Origin: Acidovorax soli
GTDB lineage: Bacteria > Pseudomonadota > Gammaproteobacteria > Burkholderiales > Burkholderiaceae_C
DNA: 64,000 bases
Direction of reading: 5' to 3'
Assembly (NCBI RefSeq): GCF_900107605.1
Contig: NZ_FNQJ01000011.1
Span: forward strand, 1 to 64,000
Positions 24,865 to 34,063 of this stretch are shown here, piece after piece. The translations under genes were made by a program, and so were the position numbers. Every line of letters begins with the position of its first letter. Within the stretch, counting starts at the first letter, position 1. The notes beneath the pieces were generated by a model. That model was not told where the DNA came from and searched no databases. It saw only the letters and a program-made list of their open reading frames with translations.

Positions 24865-25764
24865 ATGACTCAAAGACTGACGCCCGGCACGGTGGCGCTG
24901 CTGGTGACGGCGCCGCTGCTGTGGGCCGGCAATGCCGTGGTGGGCCGCCTGGTGCATGACCTGGTGCCGCCCATCACCCTCAATTTTCTGCGCTGGGTGC
25001 TGGCCCTGGCGCTGCTGCTGCCGCTCACCCACCGCGTGCTGCGCAAGAGCAGCCCGCTGTGGCCGCACTGGCGACGCTTTGCCGTGCTGGGCCTGCTGGG
25101 CGTGGGCCTGTACAACGCACTGCAATACCTGGCGCTGCAGACCTCCACGCCCATCAACGTGACGCTGGTGGGCTCCAGCATGCCGGTGTGGATGCTGGCG
25201 GTGGGCGCACTGTTTTTTGGCGCGGCCGTCACCCGCCGACAGCTGGCCGGCGCATCCCTGTCCATGGCGGGCGTGCTCACCGTGCTCAGCCGGGGCGAGT
25301 GGAGTCAGCTGCTGGCGCTGCGCCTGGTGCCAGGCGATCTGTTCATGCTGCTGGCCACCATTTCGTGGTCGTTCTACAGCTGGATGCTGGTGCGCACCCG
25401 CGAACCCGCCAGCCTGCGCGATGACTGGGCGGCCTTCCTGACCGGGCAGATGGTGTTTGGCCTGGCCTGGTCGGGCGCCTTGGCCAGCGCCGAGTGGGCC
25501 ACGGGACGCACCCACATCGACTGGGGCTGGCCGCTGGCGGCGGCGCTGCTGTTCATCGCCCTGGGACCGGCCCTGCTGGCCTACCGCAGCTGGGGCATCG
25601 GGGTGCAGCGGGCGGGGCCTGCGGTGGCGGGCTTCTTTTCCAACCTGACGCCGCTGTTCGCTGCCCTGCTGTCGGCGGCCTTTCTGGGCGAGGCACCCAG
25701 CGCCTACCACGCTGTGGCGTTTGCGCTGATCGTGGGTGGCATCGTGGTCTCGTCGCGGCGCTGA
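24865..25764 (+). CDS. EamA/DMT-family transporter
   Basis: A 299-residue membrane protein with about ten helices in two EamA repeats (LLWAGNAVVGRLVHDLVPP near the start, FLGEAPSAYHAVAFALIVGG at the end). It is likely an exporter of metabolites; the substrate is unknown. A GTG nine bases upstream is an alternative start. It is divergent from qorA and convergent with the ornithine-cyclodeaminase gene, with a hairpin-rich dispersed repeat between the two stops. Confidence 0.88.
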   Translation: MTQRLTPGTVALLVTAPLLWAGNAVVGRLVHDLVPPITLNFLRWVLALALLLPLTHRVLRKSSPLWPHWRRFAVLGLLGVGLYNALQYLALQTSTPINVTLVGSSMPVWMLAVGALFFGAAVTRRQLAGASLSMAGVLTVLSRGEWSQLLALRLVPGDLFMLLATISWSFYSWMLVRTREPASLRDDWAAFLTGQMVFGLAWSGALASAEWATGRTHIDWGWPLAAALLFIALGPALLAYRSWGIGVQRAGPAVAGFFSNLTPLFAALLSAAFLGEAPSAYHAVAFALIVGGIVVSSRR

Positions 25765-25820
25765 AAATTGGCGCCAGCGCTTGCCAAACAAGCGCCAGAA
25801 GCTCTTAAAAAATAGAGCAT
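25765..25820. repeat. Dispersed AGCGCTT element, copy 3 (intergenic; possible bidirectional terminator)
   Basis: It begins right after the transporter stop. It contains GCGCTTG-CCAAA-CAAGCGC (25777-25795) and GCTCT-TAAAAAAT-AGAGC (25801-25818). The first hairpin, followed by the A/T-rich tract, between two convergent genes could terminate transcription in both directions. Confidence 0.6.
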
Positions 25821-25845
25821 TCCGGCACTTTCCCGGCATGCGCAA

Positions 25846-26928
25846 TCAGGCCACCGCGCCCGGCCCGGTTACGCGCTGGCTGGCGGTGGCCGCAGGCTGG
25901 TGCAGCGCGCCAAACAGGTTCTTGGGGTCGGCCAGCGCGGGGATCAGCGCAATGCGCTCGCCCAGGCCCAGTTCGATGGCGGCATCGCGCATGTAGCGCA
26001 GGGCGGAAAAATCCTCCAGGGCAAAGCCGACCGAATCGAACACGGTGACCTGCGCGGCATGGGTGCGCCCGGGTTGGTGGCCGGCCAGCACCTGCCACAG
26101 CTCGGTCACGCCAAAGTCGGCCGGCAGTTGCTGGATATCGCCCTCCACACGCGTTTGCGGGGCGTATTCGACAAACACGCTCGCCTGGCGCAACAGGTCG
26201 GCATGCAGCTCGGTCTTGCCAGGGCAGTCGCCGCCCACGGCATTGAGGTGCATGCCCGGCTCCACCATGGCGGGCGTGACGATGGTGGCGCGGGCCTTGT
26301 CGGCGGTGAGGGTGGTCACGATGTCGGCGCCGCGCACGGCCTCGGCCACGCTGGTGCAAGCCATCCACTGCAGGCCGGTGCCTTCGAGGTTGGCCACCAG
26401 CTTGGCGGTGGCGGCCGGGTCGATATCGAACAGACGCAGCGTGGTGATGCCCAGCAGGTGCTGGAACGCCAGGGCCTGGAACTCGCTCTGCGCCCCGTTG
26501 CCGACGATGGCCATCACCCGGCTGTCCGGCCGCGCCAGGGCGCGTGCGGCCACGGCCGACATGGCGGCGGTGCGCAGGGCCGTGGTGTAGGTGAGTTCAC
26601 TGAGCAATTGCGGCATGCCCGTGGCCACATCGGCCAGCACGCCAAAGGCCATCACGGTGGGCAGGCCCAGCCGCGTGTTGCGCGGGTGGCCGTTGACGTA
26701 TTTGAAGGTGTAGGTGGTGGCGTCCGAAATGGGCATGAGCTCGATCACGCCCTCGGACGAATGGTTGGCCGTGCGCGCCGATTTCTCGAACTGCGGCCAG
26801 CGCAGGAAATCTTCGTGGATGCAGGCCGCAATCGAGGCAATGCATTGGCCCACGCCCTTGCGGCCGATCAGCTCGGCCATCACGGGGGCACTGAGGTACA
26901 GGGTGGAGGTGGGGGCGGTGGCATGCAT
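25846..26928 (-). CDS. Ornithine cyclodeaminase family protein
   Basis: A 360-residue member of the ornithine cyclodeaminase/mu-crystallin family. KYVNGHPRNTRLGLPTVMAF near residue 80 binds substrate, MAIVGNGAQSEFQALAF near 140 is the NAD(H)-binding glycine-rich loop and HLNAVGGDCPGKTEL near 235 is conserved. Family enzymes convert ornithine to proline with ammonia release or act as imine reductases/amino-acid dehydrogenases. The length and SEFQALAF suggest true OCD type. ATG 26928 is chosen because the upstream frame lacks homology. Confidence 0.9.
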   Translation of the reverse strand: MHATAPTSTLYLSAPVMAELIGRKGVGQCIASIAACIHEDFLRWPQFEKSARTANHSSEGVIELMPISDATTYTFKYVNGHPRNTRLGLPTVMAFGVLADVATGMPQLLSELTYTTALRTAAMSAVAARALARPDSRVMAIVGNGAQSEFQALAFQHLLGITTLRLFDIDPAATAKLVANLEGTGLQWMACTSVAEAVRGADIVTTLTADKARATIVTPAMVEPGMHLNAVGGDCPGKTELHADLLRQASVFVEYAPQTRVEGDIQQLPADFGVTELWQVLAGHQPGRTHAAQVTVFDSVGFALEDFSALRYMRDAAIELGLGERIALIPALADPKNLFGALHQPAATASQRVTGPGAVA

Positions 26929-27075
26929 GGCGGAAAAGTCTCCAGGTGCTGGAGACCAGTTTCCCTGAGCCGCTGGGCCATGGGAATGCACAGATTTGCA
27001 ACAAGATGTTGCAGCATACAACCGAACACCAGCACCCACTGGCCGCGCGGCGCCCCCGGCCCGCCGCTCAATCGT

Positions 27076-27888
27076 TCAGAACACGCCCGGGTAGGCGCCG
27101 CCGTCGGCCAGCAGGTTCTGGCCCGTGATGTAGCCGGCATGCACGCTGCACAAGAATGCGCAGATGGCACCGAACTCTTCGGGCGTACCAAAGCGGCCGG
27201 CCGGAATCTGCGCCTGCTGGGCACCCCGCACGTCGTCCAGGCTCTTGCCGGTCTTGGTGGCCGCCGCGCCCAGGGTGGTGGCGAGGCGGTCGGTGTCGAA
27301 CTTGCCGGGCAGCAGGTTGTTCAAGGTCACGCCCTGCGCGGCCAGCTTGCTGCGCGCGGCGCCGGCCACAAAGCCGGTGAGCCCGCTGCGTGCGCCATTG
27401 GACAGGCCCAGGATGTCGATCGGCGCCTTCACCGCGCTGGAAGTGATGTTGACGATGCGGCCGAAGCCCCGCGCGGCCATGCCATCCACCGTGGCCTTGA
27501 TGAGTTCGATGGGCGTGAGCATGTTGGCGTCCACCGCCTTGATCCAGGCGTCGCGGTCCCAATCGCGGAAATCCCCCGTGGGCGGGCCGCCCGCGTTGGT
27601 CACCACGATATCGAAGTCGCGCCCCGGTCCGCCGGGCACCGCCAACACGGCGGCACGCCCCTCGGGGGTGGTGATGTCGGCGGCCACCGCCAGCACAACA
27701 GGCTGGGCGCCTGCCGTATCTGCGCCAGCAGTGGTTAATTTGACGGCCGCCCGCTGCAGTGCATCGGCGTTGCGCGCGTTGATGACCACGTTCACCCCTT
27801 CGCGCACCAGCGCCTGCGCGCAGCCAAACCCCAGCCCCTTGCTGGCGCCGCACACCAGCGCCCATTTGCCCGCGATACCCAGATCCAT
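27076..27888 (-). CDS. SDR-family oxidoreductase (FabG-like)
   Basis: A 270-residue short-chain dehydrogenase. ALVCGASKGLGFGCAQAL at residues 10-27 is the coenzyme loop, VTNAGGPPTGDF replaces the usual NNAG, and the catalytic region is INITSSAVKAPIDILGLSNGAR. The usual YxxxK appears changed: LGLSNGARSGL occupies the expected place, so a Tyr is not obvious. This subgroup (NAGGPP) is common in proteobacteria and of unknown substrate. It stands alone. Confidence 0.87.
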   Translation of the reverse strand: MDLGIAGKWALVCGASKGLGFGCAQALVREGVNVVINARNADALQRAAVKLTTAGADTAGAQPVVLAVAADITTPEGRAAVLAVPGGPGRDFDIVVTNAGGPPTGDFRDWDRDAWIKAVDANMLTPIELIKATVDGMAARGFGRIVNITSSAVKAPIDILGLSNGARSGLTGFVAGAARSKLAAQGVTLNNLLPGKFDTDRLATTLGAAATKTGKSLDDVRGAQQAQIPAGRFGTPEEFGAICAFLCSVHAGYITGQNLLADGGAYPGVF

Positions 27889-27993
27889 AAAAACTCCCGA
27901 TGTTTGGCCGCAACACGCAGCCGTTTCAAATCATAAAGGGGGCCTGGCAGCCCGGTCGGTGGCCGCCCGCCTTGCCCTGGTGGTCCGGTGCGC

Positions 27994-28935
27994 CTACCGG
28001 CGCGACATGCGCGTGAACACGAAGATGCCCGCCATCACCAGCGCGGTGCCCATGGCCACCCACAGCGTGAAGGGCTCGCCCAGAATCCACACCCCCATGA
28101 GGATGGTGGACAGCGGGCCGACCATGCCGGTCTGCGCGGTCATGCCGGCGCCGATGCGCTCGACGGCCATCATCACCATCAGCACCGGCGCCGCCGTGCA
28201 CAGCGTGGCATTGAGCACCGACAGCCAGACCACCTCGGGCGCCACCGCGGCCGCGCTCAGCGGCCGCAGCAGCACGAACTGCAGCAGGCAGCACAGGCAG
28301 GCCACCGTGGTGGCCAGGCCCACCAGCCGCAGCGCGCCGATGCGCTGCACCATCTCGCCGCTGTACACGAGGTAGATGGCGTAGCTCACGGCGCTCAGAA
28401 ACACCAGCAGCGCGCCCCAGGCCGCATCGGTGCCCTGCAATTGCGCCTCCAGGCCAAACACCAGCACCACGCCGCTGTAGCTGATGGCCATGCCCAGCGC
28501 CTGGCCCCAGTGGATGCGGCGGCCATACAGCAGCCAGCCCAGCAGCATCACCAGCGTGGGGTTGAGGTACAGGATGAGCCGCTCCAGGCTGGCGCTGATG
28601 TACGCCAGCCCGGCAAAGTCGAGAAAGCTGGCCAGGTAGTAGCCCGTGACACCGAGGCCCGCCACGCCCAGCCAGTCGCGGCGCAACAAAGGCGGCTTGC
28701 CCCGGCTGGCCCACCAGGCCATCACGGCGAAGATGGGCAGCGCGAACAGCATGCGGTACATGATGAGCGTGACCGCATCGACCCCGTGGCGGTAGGCCAG
28801 CTTGACGATGATGGCCTTGCCGCTGAAAGCGATGGCACCAAACAGTGCCAGCAAGAGGCCGGATGCTACGTTTTTTCTGGCTGCTTGCGCTTTCTGGTGT
28901 GGGGCCACAGGCACTTTTTTAATTAGAACTCTCAC
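27994..28935 (-). CDS. EamA/DMT-family transporter
   Basis: A 313-residue membrane protein with about ten helices (LLLALFGAIAFSGKAIIVKL begins the first). It starts eight bases after the gamma-glutamyltransferase-like gene and is probably co-transcribed with it, hinting at export of a peptide-derived product. Its first 20 or so residues (VPVAPHQKAQAARKNV) are encoded by a dispersed AGCGCTT-type element, so the true start may lie later. Confidence 0.87.
   Translation of the reverse strand: MRVLIKKVPVAPHQKAQAARKNVASGLLLALFGAIAFSGKAIIVKLAYRHGVDAVTLIMYRMLFALPIFAVMAWWASRGKPPLLRRDWLGVAGLGVTGYYLASFLDFAGLAYISASLERLILYLNPTLVMLLGWLLYGRRIHWGQALGMAISYSGVVLVFGLEAQLQGTDAAWGALLVFLSAVSYAIYLVYSGEMVQRIGALRLVGLATTVACLCCLLQFVLLRPLSAAAVAPEVVWLSVLNATLCTAAPVLMVMMAVERIGAGMTAQTGMVGPLSTILMGVWILGEPFTLWVAMGTALVMAGIFVFTRMSRR
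28862..28926. repeat. Dispersed AGCGCTT element, copy 4 (5' end of transporter gene)
   Basis: An A/T-rich stretch reading GATGCTACGTTTTTTCTGGC then TGCTTGCGCTTTCTGG and ending CACTTTTTTAATTAGA. It is a diverged copy of the family, and it encodes the N-terminal tail of the transporter on the minus strand. Confidence 0.5.
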
Positions 28936-28943
28936 CCACGCGT

Positions 28944-30566
28944 TCAGAAACCGGCAGCCAGGCCATCGCGGCGCGCATCGCTGGCCGCCAGATAGCCATG
29001 CACCTGGGGGTCGCCCATGCGCCAGATGAACTGGCCGGCGCCAAAGTCCTGGTAGGAATCCTGCAGCACCTCGGTGCGGTGCCCCCGCGCCTGCAGGCCC
29101 TGCACCGTGGCAGCCGGCATCGACGCCTCGACGTTGATCGACAAGCCCGCATTGAAGCGCCAGCGCGGCGCGTCGCAGGCCATCTGCGGGTTCTGGCCGT
29201 GATCGATCATGCGCACCAGCGTCTGCAGGTGGCCCTGGGGCTGCATGTTGGCGCCCATGACGCCAAAGCTCATCACAGGCTGGCCGTCCCGCGTGAGGAA
29301 GGCCGGGATGATGGTGTGGAAGGGGCGCTTGCCCGGTGCCACCAGGTTGGCTCGGTTGGCACCCGCCGGATCGGTGCTGAAACCAAAGCCCCGGTTCTGC
29401 AGGCTGATGCCGAAGTTGGGCTCCACGCAGCCCGAGCCAAAGCCCTGGTAGTTGCTCTGGATGAAGCTCACCATCATGCCGCTCTCATCGGCGGCCGTGA
29501 GGTAGATGGTGCCGCCCCTGACCGGGTTGCCCGCTCCGAAATCCTGCGCCTGGTTCATGCGGATGAGTCTGGCACGGGAAGCGAGGTAGCTGTCATCGAG
29601 CATTTGCGCGGGGGTCACCTCCATCCATGAAGGCTCGGCCACGTAGCGGTACACATCGGCAAACGCCAGCTTGACGGCCTCGATCTGCAGGTGCTGGGCC
29701 TCGGGCCCGTCCACCGGCAGGCCGGCCAGGTCGAACTGCTCCAGGATGCCCAGCGCGATCAGCGCCGCGATGCCCTGGCCGCTGGGCGGAATCTCGTGCA
29801 GCGTGTAGCCGCGGTAGTTGCGGGCGATGGGCGCCACCCACTCGGGGCGGTGCGCCGCCAGGTCCGCCAGACCGAGGCTGCCGCCCTGGGCCTGCGCAAA
29901 GGCGGCCATGGCCTGGGCGATCTCGCCGGTGTAGAAGGCCTCGCCCCGCGTGGCGCCGATGGCGCGCAAGGCACGGGCCGCAGCCGGAAACCGGAACAGT
30001 TCACCCACCTGCGGCGCACGGCCCCAGGGCATGAAGCTCTGCGCAAAGCCGGGTTGCGACTGCAGCTCGGGCACGGCGGCGGCCCATTTTTGCTGCACCA
30101 CCACGGGCACCAGGTAGCCGCGCTCGGCGATCTCGATGGCAGGCGCCATGAGGTCGGCAAAGGGCAGCTTGCCAAAGCGCTCCGACAGCGCCACCCAGGC
30201 ACTCACGGCGCCGGGTACCGTGACCGAATCGATGCCGCGCCGGGGCGGCGTGGCCGCCCCCGTGCCGTAGCGGCGATGGAAATACTCCGGCGTCCACGCC
30301 TGCGGCGCCCGGCCCGAGGCGTTGAGGCCGTGCAGCGCCTGCCCGTCCCACAGGATGCAGAACGCGTCGCTGCCCAGGCCATTGCTGACAGGCTCGCACA
30401 CCGCCATGGCCGCCGCCGCAGCCACCGCCGCATCGACCGCATTGCCACCCTGCTGCAGCATGCGCAGGCCGGCCTGCGCGGCCAGCGGGTGCGAGGTGGA
30501 ACAGAGGTTGCGCGCGAACACCGGCAAGCGGGTGCTGGAATAGGGGGAGGTGTAGCTGAAAGGCAT
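28944..30566 (-). CDS. Gamma-glutamyltransferase-family acylase
   Basis: A 540-residue Ntn-hydrolase of the GGT family that matures by self-cleavage. The predicted nucleophile is Thr353 in GNPVRGGTIYLTAADESG, followed by MVSFIQSNYQGFGSGCVEP. This GGT-[IV]-Y-L form is typical of the GGT-like acylases (such as YwrD or cephalosporin-acylase relatives) rather than classic GGT with TTHxS. There is no clear signal peptide, so it is probably cytoplasmic. ATG 30566 gives the family start PVFARNLCSTSHPLAAQAGL; the frame is open upstream. The EamA gene follows after eight bases. Confidence 0.9.
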   Translation of the reverse strand: MPFSYTSPYSSTRLPVFARNLCSTSHPLAAQAGLRMLQQGGNAVDAAVAAAAAMAVCEPVSNGLGSDAFCILWDGQALHGLNASGRAPQAWTPEYFHRRYGTGAATPPRRGIDSVTVPGAVSAWVALSERFGKLPFADLMAPAIEIAERGYLVPVVVQQKWAAAVPELQSQPGFAQSFMPWGRAPQVGELFRFPAAARALRAIGATRGEAFYTGEIAQAMAAFAQAQGGSLGLADLAAHRPEWVAPIARNYRGYTLHEIPPSGQGIAALIALGILEQFDLAGLPVDGPEAQHLQIEAVKLAFADVYRYVAEPSWMEVTPAQMLDDSYLASRARLIRMNQAQDFGAGNPVRGGTIYLTAADESGMMVSFIQSNYQGFGSGCVEPNFGISLQNRGFGFSTDPAGANRANLVAPGKRPFHTIIPAFLTRDGQPVMSFGVMGANMQPQGHLQTLVRMIDHGQNPQMACDAPRWRFNAGLSINVEASMPAATVQGLQARGHRTEVLQDSYQDFGAGQFIWRMGDPQVHGYLAASDARRDGLAAGF

Positions 30567-30619
30567 GCGGCGATTATCGGCCGCATGCCTGCGGCCCGCA
30601 GCAGGCGGGTGCCGGATTG

Positions 30620-31915
30620 TCAGTGCGCGCGGAACATCCGGTGGTGCATGCGGCGCAGCGACCACCACACGCCCAGCGCCACCAACGGAATGGCCACGGC
30701 CGCCGTGGTCTCGGGCGACAGGGGCCAGCCCAGTTTTTGCGCACCCTTGGCCAGGTAGCTCACCAGGCCGACGATGTAGTAGGTGATGGCCGCCACCGAC
30801 AGGCCTTCCACCGTGGACTGCAGTTTCAGCTGCAGGTCCTGGCGCTGGTTCATGGTGGCCAGCAGGGCCTGGCTGCTTTGCTGCTGCTCGATCTCCACGC
30901 GCGTGCGCAGCAGGTTGCTCATGCGCGAGACGCGCTGCGACAGCGCATCCTGGCGCCGCGTGGCCCATTCGCAGGTGCTGCGCGCGGGCGTGAGCCGGCG
31001 GTCCATGAACTCGCGGATGGTCTGCATGCCCGCCAGGCGCGATTCGGCGATATCCTGGATGCGGCGGTCCAGCAGTTCAAAATAGGCGCTGCTGGCCGAA
31101 AAGCGCGAATGCGTGGCGGCGTACTGGCTCTCGACCTGCCCGGCCAGCCGGGTCAGGCGATCGAGCAGCGCGGGTTCGGCATCGCGGTTGGCAGTGCGGA
31201 TGGCATCGGCCAGCGCGGCCAGCTCGCGCTCGGCAAAGGCCAGCACCGTGGCGGCCTCGCGCGCGGCGGGCAGGCCCAGCAGGGCGGCCATGCGGTAGGT
31301 CTCGATTTCCAGCAGGCGCTGCACCAGGCGGCCCAGGCGGCGCGGCGTCATGCCGCCGGCCAGCAGCACCATGCGCGAAAAACCATCGGCGTGGATGGCA
31401 AAGTCGGTGTACAGCTCGCCATGGCCATCGGCCACGGTGGAGGCCACCAGCGTGTCCTCGTGCAGCACATGCTTGACCAGCGAGCCCGAGCCAAACTGGT
31501 GCGTGGGCAACACCCACAGGTTCAGGCTGCACAGGCACTGCCCCGGCAGGGCGGCCAACCATTCGTGCGGCACCGCATCGATGGCGCTGGCGGGCTCGCG
31601 CTCACCAAAGGCCTCGGCAGGCGTGGGCACCATGAAGGTCCAGGAAACGAATTCGGTGTGCAGTTCCCAGCGGATGCGGAACGCGCCGAAATCCATGCGC
31701 AGGTGCGTGGTCTGCGCGTCGGGCAGCGCCATGTGGTGGTCGCGCAGCAGCGCTGCCACATGCGTGCGGCTGGCTTCGCGGCCGGCGGCGTCGGCCAGCA
31801 TGACGATGTGGGCAATGGCCAGCGGCGCCGCCAGGGCCTCGGGCGGACGGGCGTGGATCTCGTTGTGCAGCATGACCCGGTGCGGGTGCTGCATGGGGTG
31901 ATTGGATGGTGGCAT
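30620..31915 (-). CDS. DUF3422 family membrane protein
   Basis: A 431-residue protein of the proteobacterial DUF3422 family. It starts with HRVMLHNEIHARPPEALAAP, the family hallmark. A long soluble region with coiled-coil character (residues ~190-370) precedes two C-terminal hydrophobic helices (ITYYIVGLVSYLAKGA and VAIPLVALGVWWSL). Function is unknown; the shape suggests an inner-membrane protein with a large cytoplasmic part. ATG 31915 is preferred to the upstream in-frame start. Confidence 0.88.
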   Translation of the reverse strand: MPPSNHPMQHPHRVMLHNEIHARPPEALAAPLAIAHIVMLADAAGREASRTHVAALLRDHHMALPDAQTTHLRMDFGAFRIRWELHTEFVSWTFMVPTPAEAFGEREPASAIDAVPHEWLAALPGQCLCSLNLWVLPTHQFGSGSLVKHVLHEDTLVASTVADGHGELYTDFAIHADGFSRMVLLAGGMTPRRLGRLVQRLLEIETYRMAALLGLPAAREAATVLAFAERELAALADAIRTANRDAEPALLDRLTRLAGQVESQYAATHSRFSASSAYFELLDRRIQDIAESRLAGMQTIREFMDRRLTPARSTCEWATRRQDALSQRVSRMSNLLRTRVEIEQQQSSQALLATMNQRQDLQLKLQSTVEGLSVAAITYYIVGLVSYLAKGAQKLGWPLSPETTAAVAIPLVALGVWWSLRRMHHRMFRAH

Positions 31916-31974
31916 GCGGTCCTCGGTGCACCATTGTGTACCGGACCTGCAGGTTTCTCGCGGCACCGCCGCCC

Positions 31975-32007
31975 CAAAAAACAACGGCACCCGAAGGTGC
32001 CGTTGTT
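31975..32007 (-). terminator. Rho-independent terminator after tctA
   Basis: On the minus strand a perfect 12-bp stem (AACAACGGCACC/GGTGCCGTTGTT, 31980-32007) with a TTCG tetraloop is followed by a run of T residues. It lies 40 bases past the tctA stop and before the DUF3422 gene, ending the tctBA transcript. Confidence 0.9.
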
Positions 32008-32047
32008 CTTGATGCAGGGTCCCGCACAGCGGGCCCCGGGCGCAGTG

Positions 32048-33559
32048 TCAGTCTTCGACGAAGGCTTCTTCGCGCTTGTTCTTCACCGCAGGCAGCAGCA
32101 CGATGATGAGCAGCAGGGCAGCAGCCGCCAGCAGACCGGCCGACAGTGGACGCGTGACGAACACGCTCCAGTCACCGCGCGAGAGCAGCAGCGCGCGGCG
32201 CAGGTTTTCTTCCATCATCGGGCCCAGGATGAAGCCCAGCAGCAGGGGTGCGGGTTCGGTGCCCAGCTTGTGGAAGATGTAGCCGATCAGGCCGAACGCA
32301 CCCACCATCCATACGTCAAACGTGTTGTTGTTGGTGGAGTACACACCCACCGCACAGAACAGCACGATGGACGGGTACAGCCAGCGGTACGGCACGGTGA
32401 GCAGCTTGATCCAGATGCCGATCAGCGGCAGGTTCAGGATCACCAGCATGGCGTTGCCGATCCACATCGAGGCGATCAGGCCCCAGAACAGCTCGGGGTT
32501 GCTGGTCATCACCTGCGGGCCGGGCTGGATGTTGTGGATGGTCATGGCACCCACCATCAGCGCCATCACGGCGTTGGGCGGAATGCCCAGCGTCAGCAGC
32601 GGAATGAAGGAGGTCTGCGAACCGGCATTGTTGGCCGACTCGGGCGATGCCACGCCACGGATGTTGCCCTGGCCGAACGGCACTTCGCCCGGATGCAGCT
32701 TGGTCTTCTTCTCGACCGTGTAGGCCGCGAAAGCCGCCAGCAGCGCACCGCCGCCGGGCAGGATGCCGAGGGCAGAACCCAGGGCCGTGCCGCGCAGCAC
32801 CGCGGGGAACATGCGCTTGAAATCTTCCTTGGTCGGGAACAGGCCCTCGACCTTGGCCGTGAAGACCTCGCGGTCTTCATCAGGGCGCGACAGGTTGGCG
32901 ATGATTTCGCCGTAGCCAAACACACCCATGGCGATGGTCACGAAACCGATGCCGTCGGTCAGCTCAGGGATATCGAAGCTGAAGCGGGCGACGCCCGAGT
33001 TCACGTCGGTACCCACCAGGCCCATCAGCAGGCCCAGCACGATCATGGCCACGGCCTTGAGCAGCGAGCCCGAGGCCAGCACCACGGCGCCGATCAGGCC
33101 CAGGGTCATCAGCGAGAAGTATTCGGCAGGGCCGAACTTGAAGGCCACTTCGGTCAGCGGAGGCGCAAAGGCCGCCAGGATCAGCGTGCCCACGCAACCC
33201 GCGAAGAACGATCCCAGGCCGGCAGCCGCCAGCGCCGGCCCCGCTCGGCCCTTGCGCGCCATCTGGTAGCCATCGATCACGGTCACCACCGAGGACGACT
33301 CACCGGGCAGGTTCACCAGAATGGCAGTGGTGGAGCCGCCGTACTGGGCACCGTAGTAGATACCGGCCAGCATGATCAGCGCAGCCACGGGCGGCAGCGC
33401 ATAGGTGGCGGGCAACAGCATGGCGATGGTGGCCACCGGGCCGATACCAGGCAGCACGCCGATCAGCGTGCCCAGCAGGCAGCCGACAAAGCAGTAAATC
33501 AGGTTCTGGAACGTGAAGGCGACGCCAAAACCCAGCGAGAGGTTGTTAATCAAATCCAT
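32048..33559 (-). CDS. tctA: Tripartite tricarboxylate transporter large permease TctA
   Basis: A 503-residue polytopic membrane protein of the TctA family, with GTLIGVLPGIGPVATIAMLL near residue 35 and the repeated GILPGGGALLAAF near 265. It is the large subunit that carries carboxylates such as citrate with a cation. It follows tctB by 15 bases. No dedicated tctC receptor is adjacent, but two Bug-type receptors are encoded at 18.6-19.6 and 55.0-56.0 kb and may share it. Confidence 0.95.
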   Translation of the reverse strand: MDLINNLSLGFGVAFTFQNLIYCFVGCLLGTLIGVLPGIGPVATIAMLLPATYALPPVAALIMLAGIYYGAQYGGSTTAILVNLPGESSSVVTVIDGYQMARKGRAGPALAAAGLGSFFAGCVGTLILAAFAPPLTEVAFKFGPAEYFSLMTLGLIGAVVLASGSLLKAVAMIVLGLLMGLVGTDVNSGVARFSFDIPELTDGIGFVTIAMGVFGYGEIIANLSRPDEDREVFTAKVEGLFPTKEDFKRMFPAVLRGTALGSALGILPGGGALLAAFAAYTVEKKTKLHPGEVPFGQGNIRGVASPESANNAGSQTSFIPLLTLGIPPNAVMALMVGAMTIHNIQPGPQVMTSNPELFWGLIASMWIGNAMLVILNLPLIGIWIKLLTVPYRWLYPSIVLFCAVGVYSTNNNTFDVWMVGAFGLIGYIFHKLGTEPAPLLLGFILGPMMEENLRRALLLSRGDWSVFVTRPLSAGLLAAAALLLIIVLLPAVKNKREEAFVED

Positions 33560-33574
33560 GGTCGGTGCTCCTGC

Positions 33575-34063
33575 TCAACCTGTAATGAAACTCGGCCACA
33601 CAGGGAACTGCAGCTTGAGCGCCCAGACGAATGCCACATAACTGCCCACCGCCAGCACGGTGGCCAGAATGAACACTGCCTTTGCGTTGAACTCGTTGCC
33701 TGCCAGGCTGGCGATGAAGGTCAGCGCATAGATGCCAACGATCAGGCCCATGGCCGGAACACCGATGCTGGGCAGGCCGCCCAGCAGGATGCCGAAGGCG
33801 AAGTTGGCGGCCAGGATGAAGAACAGCGGCTTCCAGGCCCATTTGCCGATCTTGTCACCGTCCACGGTTTCCACCACGGTGGCCTTGAAGGTGACGACGG
33901 CACCGATGATGGCCAGCAAAATCCCCAGCATCAGGGGAAAATAGCCCGGACCCATGCGGGCGCCATTGCCCACGTTGTAGGTTGTGGCGCCCCATGCGAA
34001 GGCCACGCCGATGCCCATGAACATGAGGCCGGCAAAAAAGTCTTTTTGACTCTTGATTTTCAC
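33575..34063 (-). CDS. tctB: Tripartite tricarboxylate transporter small permease TctB
   Basis: A 162-residue membrane protein with four hydrophobic helices, opening KIKSQKDFFAGLMFMGIGVA as in TctB proteins. It is the small membrane subunit of the TctABC transporter. The start is GTG 34063 with AAGGAG six bases upstream. It is the first gene of a two-gene operon with tctA. Confidence 0.93.
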   Translation of the reverse strand: MKIKSQKDFFAGLMFMGIGVAFAWGATTYNVGNGARMGPGYFPLMLGILLAIIGAVVTFKATVVETVDGDKIGKWAWKPLFFILAANFAFGILLGGLPSIGVPAMGLIVGIYALTFIASLAGNEFNAKAVFILATVLAVGSYVAFVWALKLQFPVWPSFITG

